Of a DNA stretch of 64,000 nucleotides, positions 1 to 8,414 are shown piece by piece. This DNA is from Ornithinimicrobium sp. CNJ-824. Lineage in GTDB: Bacteria > Actinomycetota > Actinomycetes > Actinomycetales > Dermatophilaceae. Numbering within the stretch: the stretch's first letter is position 1; the number at the start of each line of letters is the position of its first letter. The notes under the pieces are model-generated. The model searched no databases and was not told the origin of the DNA. It was given only the letters and a program-made list of their open reading frames with translations. Location: NCBI RefSeq assembly GCF_001942405.1, contig NZ_MKKA01000006.1, positions 20,569 to 84,568 of the forward strand. The letters are read 5' to 3'. A program made the position numbers and the translations under genes.

Positions 1-2
1 AC

Positions 3-1279
3 GACCCCACGGTCAAGGCCGGGTCGTGGGGGGCCCGGACGGTGGAGAAGATCATCCGGGCCACCGAGGCGGCGCTGCGCGAGGAGCTGCCGCTGTTCTG
101 GTTCGTCGACTCCGCCGGCGCGCGCATCACCGACCAGGTCGACCTCTTCCCCGGCCGGCGTGGCGCCGGGCGCATCTTCCACAACCAGGTGGCCCTCTCG
201 GGCAAGGTGCCCCAGATCTGCTGCCTCTTCGGGCCCAGCGCCGCCGGCGGGGCCTACATCCCCAGCTTCACCGACGTCATCATCATGGTCGAGGGCAACG
301 CATCGATGTACCTCGGCAGCCCGCGGATGGCCGAGATGGTCGTGGGGGAGAAGGTCAGCCTGGAGGAGATGGGCGGGGCGCGGATGCACTGCACCGTCTC
401 CGGGGTCGGCGACCTGCTCGCCGCCGACGACACCGAGGCCATCGAGCTGGCCCGTCATCTGTTCTCCTACCTGCCCGACACCTGGCACGACCCGGTGCCG
501 CACTACGAGACCGAGCCGCCGGCCCGGCCGCTGACCCGCGACGCCGTGCCCGAGGCCGAGTCGGTCCCGTTCGACGTGCACGAGGTGATCGAGGGCCTCG
601 TCGACGACGACAGCTTCTTCGAGATCAAGCCCCTGTTCGCCCCCGAGCTGGTGGTCGGCCTGGGGCGGATGGAGGGCCGGACCGTCGGCATCGTGGCCAA
701 CAACAGCGCGGTCAAGGGCGGGGTGCTGTTCACCGACTCCGCCGACAAGGCCTCCCGCTTCATCTGGCTGTGCGACGCTACGGCATCCCGCTGCTCTACC
801 TGGCCGACGTGCCGGGCTTCATGATCGGCTCGGAGGTCGAGCGGGGCGGCATCATCCGCCACGGGGCCAAGATGGTCTCGGCGGTCTCGGAGGCGACGGT
901 TCCGCAGCTGTGCGTCGTCGTGCGCAAGGCCTACGGGGCCGGGCTCTACGCGATGGGAGGCCCGGGGTTCGGCCCGGAGGCCACGATCGCGCTGCCCACC
1001 GCGCGGATCGCCGTCATGGGCCCGGAGGCGGCCGTCAACGCCGTCTACGCCAACAAAATCGCGCAGATCGAGGACCCGCAGGAGCAGGCGGCGTTCGTCG
1101 AGGCCCGCCGGGCCGAGTACCTCGAGGACGTCGACCTCGAGCGGCTGGCCGCCGACCTCGTCATCGACGCGGTCGTCGAGCCCGAGGGCCTGCGTGAGGA
1201 GGTCGCGCGGCGGTTCCGCTACGCCGCCCGGCGCGACCGGCACTTCTCGACCAGGCACCGCAGCATCCCGCCGGTCTGA
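3..1279 (+). CDS. Acyl-CoA carboxylase carboxyltransferase (beta) subunit, 5'-truncated by window edge, one frameshift
   Basis: C-terminal part of a biotin-dependent carboxyltransferase of the propionyl/acetyl-CoA carboxylase beta (AccD/PccB) family, which moves the carboxyl group from carboxybiotin to an acyl-CoA. Frame 3 is open from the window start and contains AAGGAY, GSPRMAEMV and NNSAVKGGVL. After about position 778 the same protein continues one frame back with YGIPLLYLADVPGFMIG and ends RHRSIPPV. Restoring one C in GACGCTACGG gives LCDAYGIPLLYLADVPGF, the usual family sequence, so I treat it as one gene with a one-base deletion. The substrate (acetyl, propionyl or longer acyl-CoA) cannot be told from this fragment. 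The biotin/alpha subunit is not in the window. Confidence 0.85.
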   Translation, partial: PHGQGRVVGGPDGGEDHPGHRGGAARGAAAVLVRRLRRRAHHRPGRPLPRPAWRRAHLPQPGGPLGQGAPDLLPLRAQRRRRGLHPQLHRRHHHGRGQRIDVPRQPADGRDGRGGEGQPGGDGRGADALHRLRGRRPARRRRHRGHRAGPSSVLLPARHLARPGAALRDRAAGPAADPRRRARGRVGPVRRARGDRGPRRRRQLLRDQAPVRPRAGGRPGADGGPDRRHRGQQQRGQGRGAVHRLRRQGLPLHLAVRRYGIPLLYLADVPGFMIGSEVERGGIIRHGAKMVSAVSEATVPQLCVVVRKAYGAGLYAMGGPGFGPEATIALPTARIAVMGPEAAVNAVYANKIAQIEDPQEQAAFVEARRAEYLEDVDLERLAADLVIDAVVEPEGLREEVARRFRYAARRDRHFSTRHRSIPPV

Positions 1280-1311
1280 ATCGGACCGTGGACGCCGCGG
1301 ACCGGTCGGCG

Positions 1312-1317
1312 TAGCGT
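1312..1317 (+). promoter_or_regulatory. -10 hexamer TAGCGT for the AMIN-like lipoprotein gene
   Basis: TAGCGT is followed by 7 bases and the ATG at 1325. This is leaderless geometry, and no Shine-Dalgarno sequence is present. Confidence 0.45.
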
Positions 1318-1324
1318 GACAGGC

Positions 1325-2023
1325 ATGCGACGCGCTGCGGCGGTAACGGCGGTGGCCGTCCTCCTCCTGGCCGGGTGCCAGGACGACGGGGACGAGCCGT
1401 CCGCGACGCCCACGGGCACCTCCACGCCCACGCCGACCAGCACCGGACCGACCGACGACGACGGGACCGAGGCTCCCGGCACGACGGAGGCCACCGGCAC
1501 CGGGGACGACGCCACCGGGACCGGCACGGACGGGACGACGGACGACGACCCGGACCCGACGCAGACCTCGGACGAGGCGCTGCCGCCGTGGACCGACGAC
1601 CCGCAGGAGCAGGCGCCGGTCGCCTCGGACGAGCCGCAGGAGATCACCGACGTCCGGACCGGCCTGCACGAGGACTTCGACCGCGTGGTGCTCGACCTCA
1701 CCGGCGACGAGCCGGTCCTGGGATGGTTCGTCGGGCCCGTCGACGAGGGGGTGGAGGACCCCACCGGGTTCGTGCTCGACGTCGAGGGCGAGACCTTCCT
1801 GCAGCTGGGCGTCCGGGGGATCGACTGGACGACCGAGTCGCCGCAGCGCTACGACGGCGACCCGGTCGCCGGAGCCGGCACCGAGGTCCTCACCGAGGTG
1901 GTCTTCGGCGGCCTCTTCGAGGGCCAGCAGCAGGTCGTCCTGGGGCTGCGGGAGGAGGCCGACTACCGGATCTTCTCCCTGTCGGACCCCGCCCGCATCG
2001 TCGTCGACGTGCGGCACCCCTGA
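1325..2023 (+). CDS. Lipoprotein with C-terminal AMIN-like domain
   Basis: 232-residue exported lipoprotein. It starts MRRAAAVTAVAVLLLAGC, a lipobox signal peptide (LLAGC) with predicted lipidation on Cys19. Residues about 20-110 are a Thr/Asp/Gly-rich low-complexity linker. From about 115 (EITDVRTGLHEDFDRVVLDL) to the end (DYRIFSLSDPARIVVDV) it resembles the AMIN-like domain of actinobacterial cell-envelope proteins, which are thought to bind cell-wall polymers. ATG 1325 is preferred over the upstream in-frame GTG at 1316 because it gives a clean signal peptide and lies 7 bases after a -10 element. The gene stands alone and converges on the next gene. Function beyond envelope location is unknown. 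Confidence 0.7.
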   Translation: MRRAAAVTAVAVLLLAGCQDDGDEPSATPTGTSTPTPTSTGPTDDDGTEAPGTTEATGTGDDATGTGTDGTTDDDPDPTQTSDEALPPWTDDPQEQAPVASDEPQEITDVRTGLHEDFDRVVLDLTGDEPVLGWFVGPVDEGVEDPTGFVLDVEGETFLQLGVRGIDWTTESPQRYDGDPVAGAGTEVLTEVVFGGLFEGQQQVVLGLREEADYRIFSLSDPARIVVDVRHP

Positions 2024-2040
2024 GCGGACGGACACCTGGG

Positions 2041-2057
2041 GGGCCGGTGGCCGGCCC
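2041..2057. terminator. Convergent hairpin between lipoprotein and S9 peptidase genes
   Basis: GGGCCGG-TGG-CCGGCCC is a perfect 7-bp stem in the 54-base gap between two convergent genes. There is no U-tract, as is common in high-GC terminators. Confidence 0.45.
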
Positions 2058-2077
2058 GAGGAGGTCAGGCCCGCCGG

Positions 2078-4016
2078 TCAGCGGCGCAGGTGCTCGGCCC
2101 ACCACGCGAGGATGTGCTCGAAGCGCTGCACCCGGTGCCGCGGCTGACCGGCCCGGGAGAGCTCGTGGCCCTCCCCGGGGAACACGAGCAGCTTCGTCGG
2201 CACCCCGTTGCGACGCAGCCGGGCGAAGAGCCGCTGCCCCTGCTCCAGGGGGCAGCGCAGGTCGCGCTCGGAGTGGATGACCAGCGTGGGGGTGCGGATC
2301 TGGTCCGCCCACGTCAGCGGCGACTGCTCGTGCTGGTGGTCCCCGGCGTACTCGTCGGCGAAGAACCACCCGATGTCGCTCGTGCCCGCGAATGAGTCCC
2401 AGGCGTTGACCGCCCGCTCGCTGATCGCCGCGGTGAACCGGTCGGAATGGGCCACCAGCCAGGTCGTCATCAGCCCGCCGTAGGAACCGCCCTGCACACC
2501 CACCCGGGAAGGGTCCAGGCCGGGGAGGGTCAGCGCGTGGTCGAGCAGGGCCGTCAGGTCGGCCACGTCGACGGTGCCGATGGCCTCCTTGACCGCCCGC
2601 CCGTGGGTCGCGCCGTAGCCGGAGCCCCCGCGCGGGTTGCCCATGACGACGGCGTAGCCGGCGCCGGCCAGCACCTGGGCCTCGTCGAAGAGGTTCCCCG
2701 AGTACTGCGTGTAGGGCCCGCCGTGGATCATCAGCACCACGGGACGACCGTCGGGGCCGGGATCGTCCGTCGGCCGGACGAGCCAGCCGTGCACCGGGTA
2801 TCCGTCGTCGGCCCGCGTGGTCAGCTCCTCGGGCAGGATCGGTGACGCCGACCCGGTGAGGTGGGTGCCCGCCAGGTCCGTGGCCGGGGCGAGCCGGTCG
2901 CCCAGCCGTCCCACGAACAGCTCGGAGAAGGAGCCCCGGGTGCCCGCCACGGCGGCGACGACCCCGCCGCCGACGGCGAGCCCGGAGACGCTGACGTGCC
3001 CGTCGAGCAGCACGCGGCCCGAGGGCAGGTGGCGCACGACGGTGTCGCCGCGCTGCTCCAGGGCGGCGACGACCGTGCCGTCCCCCGCGACCGCCGGTGC
3101 GCACGCCAGGTGGTCGGCCTCGGCGTCGGTGAGGGGCTCGTCCTCCCCGAGCCGGCGCAGCACCGCGTTGCGGGCCACGAAGTCCTGCCGCGAGGGCCCC
3201 AGGTCGCCGGCTCCGACGACGACCGTGCCGCCGGCGCCCCGGTGCAGACCTCCCACGGAACCCCGACCGTCGGTGTGCCGGCGCAGCCCCGCCCCCTCCA
3301 GGTCCACCGACCACACGTCCGAGACCAGGGTGTCCGGCGTCCACGCTCCGTCCTCGTCGCGCGAGGCGACGAAGGCGACCCGGTCGTCGTCCAGCCAGAC
3401 GGGGGAGTCGTCGTCCCCGTCCCCGTCGGTGAGCGGGCGCGCCGGCGGCAGCTCGTCGGCGTCGTCGCCGTCGGCCGGCGGGAGGTCGTCCAGGTCGAGC
3501 AGGAAGATCTTGTTCGGCCGGTCGAGGAGGTAGCCCAGCCCGTCGGCCTGGTAGCGCGAGTGCTCGATGAGCCGCGGGGCCTCCTGGTCGGGCTTGACGT
3601 CCTCGTCGGTGCCGTAGCGCCCCTCCTCGGGGACGCGCGCGGCATACGCGAGCCGGCGCCGTCGGGGGACCAGGCGAACGAGCCCACGCCCAGCTTCTGG
3701 TCGGTGAGGCGGCGGGCGTCGCCCCCGTCGGCGGGCAGCACGTGCAGCTGGGCCGGACCGTCCTCCTCGGCGCGCAGGAAGGCGACCCGGGTGCCGTCGG
3801 GGGAGTATGCCGCGCCGCTGTCGCGGGTGCCGTGCGTGAACCGCTCGAGCGGGCCGGCCGCGGTCCCGTCGGGCCCGAGGGTGAGCCGCCACAGCTGGTG
3901 CGGTAACGGTTCCCGGCCACGTCCGGCCGGCTCATCGTCACCAGGACGTGGGTGCCGTCCGGGTGGACGGACGGGGCGGACAGGGTGCGGACGGAGGTGA
4001 GGTCGCTGGGCAGCAC
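2078..4016 (-). CDS. S9 family (prolyl oligopeptidase-type) serine peptidase, two frameshifts
   Basis: Cytosolic peptidase of the prolyl oligopeptidase/acylaminoacyl peptidase family, about 646 residues when repaired. The N-terminal beta-propeller starts MLPSDLTSVRTLSAPSVHPDG. The C-terminal alpha/beta-hydrolase domain has nucleophile motif GGSYGG, acid in HSERDLRCP and histidine in PGEGHE. The reading frame changes at about 3898-3902 and about 3652-3656. Each is fixed by adding one C on the coding strand, giving NRYRHQLWRLTLG and SPDGARLAYAARV. GTG 4016 is chosen because a TAGTCT -10 hexamer (4023-4028) lies 6 bases upstream; its first three bases are the TAG stop of the preceding exporter gene. 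No signal peptide is seen. Confidence 0.85.
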
Positions 4017-4025
4017 CGCTGCAGA

Positions 4026-5837
4026 CTACGTGCCCGTCGGGAACGCCCCACCCGTCGGGTGCACCGCCGGGCGGCGTCGGCGGGGCAGCCGCCGCAGCAG
4101 GTAGGGCAGCCCGACGCGGCGGGCGACGTCGCGGAGCGGCCGGGCCAGGCTCGCCCCGACGACCACGCCCAGGGAGATCGCCACCACGACGAGGGTGACC
4201 CCGAGGAACGCGGCGACCGCCACCTCGGGTGCGGCCTCCAGGCGGGAGACCGAGATGAGCCCGAGGGAGCCCGGGACGAGCAGCCAGAAGCTGGGCAGGA
4301 AGGCCACCACCCGCGGCAGCTGCGGCCGGAGGAACTCCACCAGGGTGGCTCCCAGGCTGGCCACGACCGCGCCGAGGAAGGCCCCGGCCCACCGGCTGCC
4401 CAGCAGGGTGTGCCCGGTGAGCTGGGCGAGGTAGGTCGCGAGGACGAGCAGGAGCAGCCACGGGACGAGCCGGCCGGGCATGGACTCCATGAGGGAGATG
4501 GCGACCGTCACCAGGGCCACCCCCACCAGGGGGGCCCACCAGCCCAGCTCGACCGGCCGGGTCGTGTCCACCTCCTCCAGGGGCACCCGCAGCAGGGCCG
4601 CCGCGGCCCCGACCCCCAGGGTGAACAGCAGCATCTGGATGGTCCCGTGCGCCAGCCGCGCGGTGCCGGCGACCATCGACCCGGCGGACAGCTCGGTCAG
4701 ACCCGTGACGATCGCCGCCCCGGGCAGCAGGACCGCGATCGGGCCGACCAGGGTCCACAACGGGGCCGGGGTCCAGCCCTGGGCGGAGGCCACGAAGGCC
4801 GCGGTCGCGACGACGAACGCCGCGAGCAGCGGGCTGATGGTGCGCAGGGAGCGTCCACCGGCGGACGTGAGCAGCATGAGGGCGCCGGTCACCGGGGCCA
4901 GCAGCCCGCCGAAGACCACCGCCCCCCAGGTGGGGGCGAGGATCAGGGCGATGCCGACGCCCGAGAGCACGGCCCCGGCGAACATCCCGAGACGGCGGTA
5001 GCGGTGGGGCTGCGCCCGCAGACGGGTGAGCCGGGCCAGCGCCTCGTCGGGGGTCAGGGCCCCCGTGCGCAGGCTGGCGCGGACCGCGCACACGTCGGCC
5101 AACTGGTCCAGCCGCAGGCCGCCCTCCACCTGCTCGAAGGTGGCCGGCCGGCCGGCGGCCAGGGTGACCGTGATCGCGGTCGGTAGGCAGCCGACCTGTG
5201 GGGCCGGGTGGCCCAGGCCGCGGGCCGCCTCGTGGATGTCCTCCTGCACCTCGTGCACGGGCATGCCCCCGGCCAGCAGCCCCGCCCCGAGCCAGGCCAG
5301 CAGGCGGCGGTCGCGGGCGTCGCGTCCCTCGACCTGCTGGCCCCCGTCCACCGCGCCCTCCGCGGCCGTCACGCCGGCCGCCGCCCGGCCGTCGTGCTCC
5401 TCCGGCGACATCCCGGCGACCTCCCCGCACGCCCAGCCGGACAGGACGGCGGCCAGCAGGGTGGGCACGAGCACCCCGGCCACCTCGAGGGCGGCCGACC
5501 CGTCGGGCCGGCCCCAGGACAGGGCCGCGAGCCCGGCGAGCGCGGTGGCGTGCACCGCCCCGGCGGACAGGCCGGCGCGCACGGCCACCTCGCCCCGTCC
5601 CTGCCGGCCACGGGCGACCAGGGTGGTGACCATCCCGGACAGGGCGCCCAGCACCGCGCCCAGCGCCGTCCCCACGATCAGCCCGGCCAGCCCGGCCCCC
5701 ACGGCCGCCCCCGCGCCGCCGTCGGCCCCCGTGGGCGCTCCGCCGGCCAGGGCGGCGACCACCCCGGTGACGGCTCCCACGGTGGCACTCACGGCGACGC
5801 CCACGAGCACGCAGGCGATGAGGTAGCGCCACCTCAT
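4026..5837 (-). CDS. ThrE-type threonine/serine exporter family membrane protein
   Basis: 603-residue multi-pass inner-membrane protein of the ThrE exporter family, which exports threonine and serine in corynebacteria. The central soluble part (about residues 185-280) contains LLAWLGAGLLAGGMPVHEVQ and TAITVTL, typical of the ThrE N-domain, followed by about ten hydrophobic helices. Residues 1-140 are an extra hydrophobic, Gly/Ala-rich segment ahead of the usual start. ATG 5837 overlaps the upstream stop (ATGA), which supports translational coupling and the long N-terminus. It is the third gene of a thyA operon, so its substrate may not be threonine; that is inference. Confidence 0.75.
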   Translation of the reverse strand: MRWRYLIACVLVGVAVSATVGAVTGVVAALAGGAPTGADGGAGAAVGAGLAGLIVGTALGAVLGALSGMVTTLVARGRQGRGEVAVRAGLSAGAVHATALAGLAALSWGRPDGSAALEVAGVLVPTLLAAVLSGWACGEVAGMSPEEHDGRAAAGVTAAEGAVDGGQQVEGRDARDRRLLAWLGAGLLAGGMPVHEVQEDIHEAARGLGHPAPQVGCLPTAITVTLAAGRPATFEQVEGGLRLDQLADVCAVRASLRTGALTPDEALARLTRLRAQPHRYRRLGMFAGAVLSGVGIALILAPTWGAVVFGGLLAPVTGALMLLTSAGGRSLRTISPLLAAFVVATAAFVASAQGWTPAPLWTLVGPIAVLLPGAAIVTGLTELSAGSMVAGTARLAHGTIQMLLFTLGVGAAAALLRVPLEEVDTTRPVELGWWAPLVGVALVTVAISLMESMPGRLVPWLLLLVLATYLAQLTGHTLLGSRWAGAFLGAVVASLGATLVEFLRPQLPRVVAFLPSFWLLVPGSLGLISVSRLEAAPEVAVAAFLGVTLVVVAISLGVVVGASLARPLRDVARRVGLPYLLRRLPRRRRPAVHPTGGAFPTGT

Positions 5838-6769
5838 CGGCGCTCCCGGACGACGATCGTGAAGCCTTCGCGCGGGTCGCGGGAGACCTCCCGCCAACGG
5901 GCCGGGTCGACCGGCGGGAAGACGGTGCCCCCGGGCGGCGCCTGGTCGACCTCGCTGACCACCAGGCGGTCGGCCCAGGCGATGGCGTCGGCGTAGACCT
6001 GGCCGCCACCCACGACGAAGACCTCCTGGTCGCCGGCCGTCAGCAGCGCCTCGGGCCAGCTGTGCGCGACCTCCGCCCCGGGCGCGGACCAGCCTCGGTC
6101 CCGGGTGAGCACGACCGTCCGCCGCCCGGGCAACGGACGGCCGATGGACTCCCAGGTCGCCCGTCCCATGACGAGCACCCCGCCGGCGGTGGTCTCCTTG
6201 AAGTGCCGCAGGTCCTCGGGCAGGTGCCACGGCATCGCGGTCCCGTCCCCGATGACGCCGTTGCGTCCCACGGCCGCCACGAGCGTGACCGTCTGGGCGA
6301 ACCCGTGGGTCAGCAACGTCGGAGGGGCGCCCGTCGCCAGGTGCTCCAGGGCCCGACGCTCGTGCGGGACGGTCCGGTCGGGGAGCCGGGACAGCGGCCA
6401 CCACCGCAGCTCGGCGGTCTTCTCCGGCTCCTGCACGGAGGGCTCGCCGGTCCAGGTGCGGGTGCCGAAGAACAGGTCGACCCGTTGCTCCAGGGGGTCC
6501 GGCAGGGCGCAGGTGCGTTGCACCACGACCACCGGGTCCAGGTCGTCGGGGTCCACCTGGACGCCCAGCTCCTCGTCCGCCTCCCGGGCGGCGGCCCGGT
6601 ATGCGGTCTCGCCCGCCTCCACGTGCCCCGCGGCCGCGCAGGCCCACCAGCCGTCCATGAAACCGGTCCCGGAGCGCAGCTGGAGGAGGACCTCCGGGGC
6701 CTCCTCCGGGCCGCGGAGCAGCGCCAGGTACGCGGCGGGGACGACCTGGAAGCGGTCGGTCGACGTCAT
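5834..6769 (-). CDS. Fused NUDIX hydrolase - dihydrofolate reductase
   Basis: 311-residue single chain with two catalytic domains. Residues 1-150 are a NUDIX domain: the Nudix box runs from Gly48 to Val70 and keeps the E, RE and EE ligand positions ([16 protein letters not shown]). Residues 161-309 are dihydrofolate reductase (NADPH-dependent reduction of dihydrofolate): [44 protein letters not shown] and [11 protein letters not shown]. The frame is continuous with no frameshift, so the fusion is not an assembly product. ATGA overlaps on both sides link it to thyA and the ThrE gene. The NUDIX substrate is unknown. A pterin triphosphate or nucleotide in folate/dTMP metabolism is an inference from context. 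Confidence 0.9.
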   Translation of the reverse strand: MTSTDRFQVVPAAYLALLRGPEEAPEVLLQLRSGTGFMDGWWACAAAGHVEAGETAYRAAAREADEELGVQVDPDDLDPVVVVQRTCALPDPLEQRVDLFFGTRTWTGEPSVQEPEKTAELRWWPLSRLPDRTVPHERRALEHLATGAPPTLLTHGFAQTVTLVAAVGRNGVIGDGTAMPWHLPEDLRHFKETTAGGVLVMGRATWESIGRPLPGRRTVVLTRDRGWSAPGAEVAHSWPEALLTAGDQEVFVVGGGQVYADAIAWADRLVVSEVDQAPPGGTVFPPVDPARWREVSRDPREGFTIVVRERR

Positions 6770-7587
6770 ACCGCGATCGGCGCCTTGATCGTGGGGGCGG
6801 CCACGTAGTCGCGCACCTCCACGTCCTCGAGCTCGAAGGCGTCCAGGTCCCGCACCGAGGGGTTCAGCCGGAGGGTGGGCAGCGGCCCCGGGGTGCGGGC
6901 GAGCTGCTCGCGGGCCTGCTCGAGGTGGTTGAGGTAGAGGTGCGCGTCCCCGAGGGTGTGCACGAAGTCCTTGGGTCGCAGGTCGACGACCTGGGCGACC
7001 ATGTGCGTCAGGAGGGCGTAGCTGGCGATGTTGAACGGCACGCCCAGGAAGGTGTCGGCGCTGCGCTGGTAGAGCTGGCAGGAGAGCCACCCGCGCCGGT
7101 CCTCGTCGTCGGGGGCTGCGGGGGCGACGTAGAACTGGAAGAGGGTGTGGCAGGGCGGCAGGGCCATGTCGTCCACCTCGGCGACGTTCCAGGCGGACAC
7201 GATGTGGCGCCGGGAGTCGGGTGCCGTGCGCAGCCCGGTGACCAGACGGTCGATCTGGTCGATGGTGCGCCCGTCCGGAGCCGGCCAGGAGCGCCACTGG
7301 TGGCCGTAGACCGGGCCCAGCTCGCCGTCCTCGTCGGCCCACTCGTCCCAGATCGTGATCCTGCGTTCCTGCAGCCAGCGCACGTTGGTGTCCCCGCGCA
7401 GGAACCACAGCAGCTCACCGACGACCGACCGCAGGTGCAGCTTCTTGGTCGTCAGCGCGGGGAAGCCCGCGGTGAGGTCGAACCGCATCTGGTGGCCGAA
7501 GACCGACAGGGTCCCGGTGCCGGTGCGGTCGCTCTTCTCCACGCCCTCGTCGAGGATCCGGCGCAGGAGGTCCAGGTACTGCTGCAT
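6766..7587 (-). CDS. thyA: Thymidylate synthase
   Basis: Methylates dUMP to dTMP with methylene-tetrahydrofolate, releasing dihydrofolate for the adjacent reductase. 273 residues, close to the usual ThyA length. It starts [15 protein letters not shown] and has the catalytic cysteine in [32 protein letters not shown], the dUMP-binding region and C-terminal APIAV are intact. The start codon lies 6 bases downstream of TACTCT (AGAGTA on +, 7594-7599), so the mRNA is probably leaderless. It is first in the operon thyA, NUDIX-DHFR, ThrE-like, coupled by ATGA overlaps. A CRP-like palindrome lies 84 bases upstream. Confidence 0.97.
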   Translation of the reverse strand: MQQYLDLLRRILDEGVEKSDRTGTGTLSVFGHQMRFDLTAGFPALTTKKLHLRSVVGELLWFLRGDTNVRWLQERRITIWDEWADEDGELGPVYGHQWRSWPAPDGRTIDQIDRLVTGLRTAPDSRRHIVSAWNVAEVDDMALPPCHTLFQFYVAPAAPDDEDRRGWLSCQLYQRSADTFLGVPFNIASYALLTHMVAQVVDLRPKDFVHTLGDAHLYLNHLEQAREQLARTPGPLPTLRLNPSVRDLDAFELEDVEVRDYVAAPTIKAPIAV

Positions 7588-7593
7588 ACCGCA

Positions 7594-7599
7594 AGAGTA
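7594..7599 (-). promoter_or_regulatory. -10 hexamer TACTCT for thyA
   Basis: Coding-strand TACTCT followed by 6 bases and ATG; leaderless geometry. Confidence 0.5.
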
Positions 7600-7670
7600 G
7601 GCGGTGGGCACCCGCCCCGGCCCCGGCCACGGGGGTGGGGCGGGCCGCCGTGCCCTCCCTACCCCTGGGG

Positions 7671-7686
7671 TGTGACGCAGATCACG
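7671..7686. promoter_or_regulatory. CRP/GlxR-like site upstream of thyA
   Basis: TGTGACGCAGATCACG fits the CRP-family half-sites TGTGA-N6-TCACA with one mismatch in the right arm. It lies in the 263-base gap between thyA and the 2TM gene, 84 bases upstream of the thyA start. The rest of this gap shows no coding signal. Binding is inferred from the motif only. Confidence 0.4.
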
Positions 7687-7850
7687 TGACCGGTGCGTAA
7701 CATCCGGGGCCCCTGCAGCGATATGACCCGTGACCGCCCTGCTGCTCGGACCCCCCGAGCGGGCAGCAGGGCGGTTCTCCACGTCACGGGCCCGGCAGGC
7801 GTCCGTCGCCGGCAGGGCCGAGTGGGTGCCGCCGTCGACGTGGTCGGCCC

Positions 7851-8309
7851 TCACACGTCCCGGGGGCCGGGCTCGTCCCAGGGATGCTCCGGCTCGGCGG
7901 GGGCGGTCCCGGGCCGGCCGGGGCCCCGGTGCCCTCCGTCCAGCGCCTGGCGCGGTCCGCCCTGCTCCCGGGCGGCGAGCCGTCGGGCCTGCTCGGCGAT
8001 CTGGGTCTCGGACGGTTCTGCGTCCCACCGCAACGAGGCGAGGTGCAGGACCAGGGCCAGCCCCCAGCCCATGGCCGGCCACACGGGCCAGAAGTAGCCA
8101 CCGCCGGAGACGAGCCAGATGGCGGTGAGCAGGCCCATGACCGCCAGGTAGACGGTCAGGTGCTGCCGGAAGCCGGCCCGGGCCTCGAGCTGCCGCTTGG
8201 CCTGCGCCCGCAGGCGGGGGTCGTCGGCCGGGTCGACGGACGAGGAGCCCGGCCGCGCCGGGTCGGGGCGTGGGTCCTCGCCGGGGGCGGGCAGGGGCGG
8301 TCGGTCCAT
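7851..8309 (-). CDS. 2TM-domain membrane protein
   Basis: 152-residue protein of unknown role. Residues 1-45 are Pro/Asp/Arg-rich. Then comes [20 protein letters not shown], followed by two hydrophobic segments (about residues 50-68 and 74-92) separated by a short GGGYFWP loop. This is the pattern of the 2TM domain family seen near sensor kinases and metabolic genes. The tail is charged and Pro-rich. The start at 8309 has a good ribosome-binding site (GGAGGGAGC). It is divergent from ftsK, with 105 bases between the two starts. Confidence 0.6.
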   Translation of the reverse strand: MDRPPLPAPGEDPRPDPARPGSSSVDPADDPRLRAQAKRQLEARAGFRQHLTVYLAVMGLLTAIWLVSGGGYFWPVWPAMGWGLALVLHLASLRWDAEPSETQIAEQARRLAAREQGGPRQALDGGHRGPGRPGTAPAEPEHPWDEPGPRDV

Positions 8310-8402
8310 GGTGCTCCCTCCAGTGCTCCCTGCCCACGGTAGTGGGGCCGCCCGATGTGCGGGTGCAGGGCGTGTGACACGTGGTGCAGGCGTGATCTGG
8401 CG

Positions 8403-8408
8403 TACGGT
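8403..8408 (+). promoter_or_regulatory. -10 hexamer TACGGT for ftsK
   Basis: TACGGT, 6 bases, then GTG 8415. It decides the start because no ribosome-binding site precedes any nearby candidate. Confidence 0.45.
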
Positions 8409-8414
8409 GCGAGC

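Noticed and set aside
8355..8414. Upstream ATG start for ftsK at 8355
   Set aside because: The extension [14 protein letters not shown] is cysteine-rich and untypical; it would also place the strong TACGGT -10 element inside the coding sequence.
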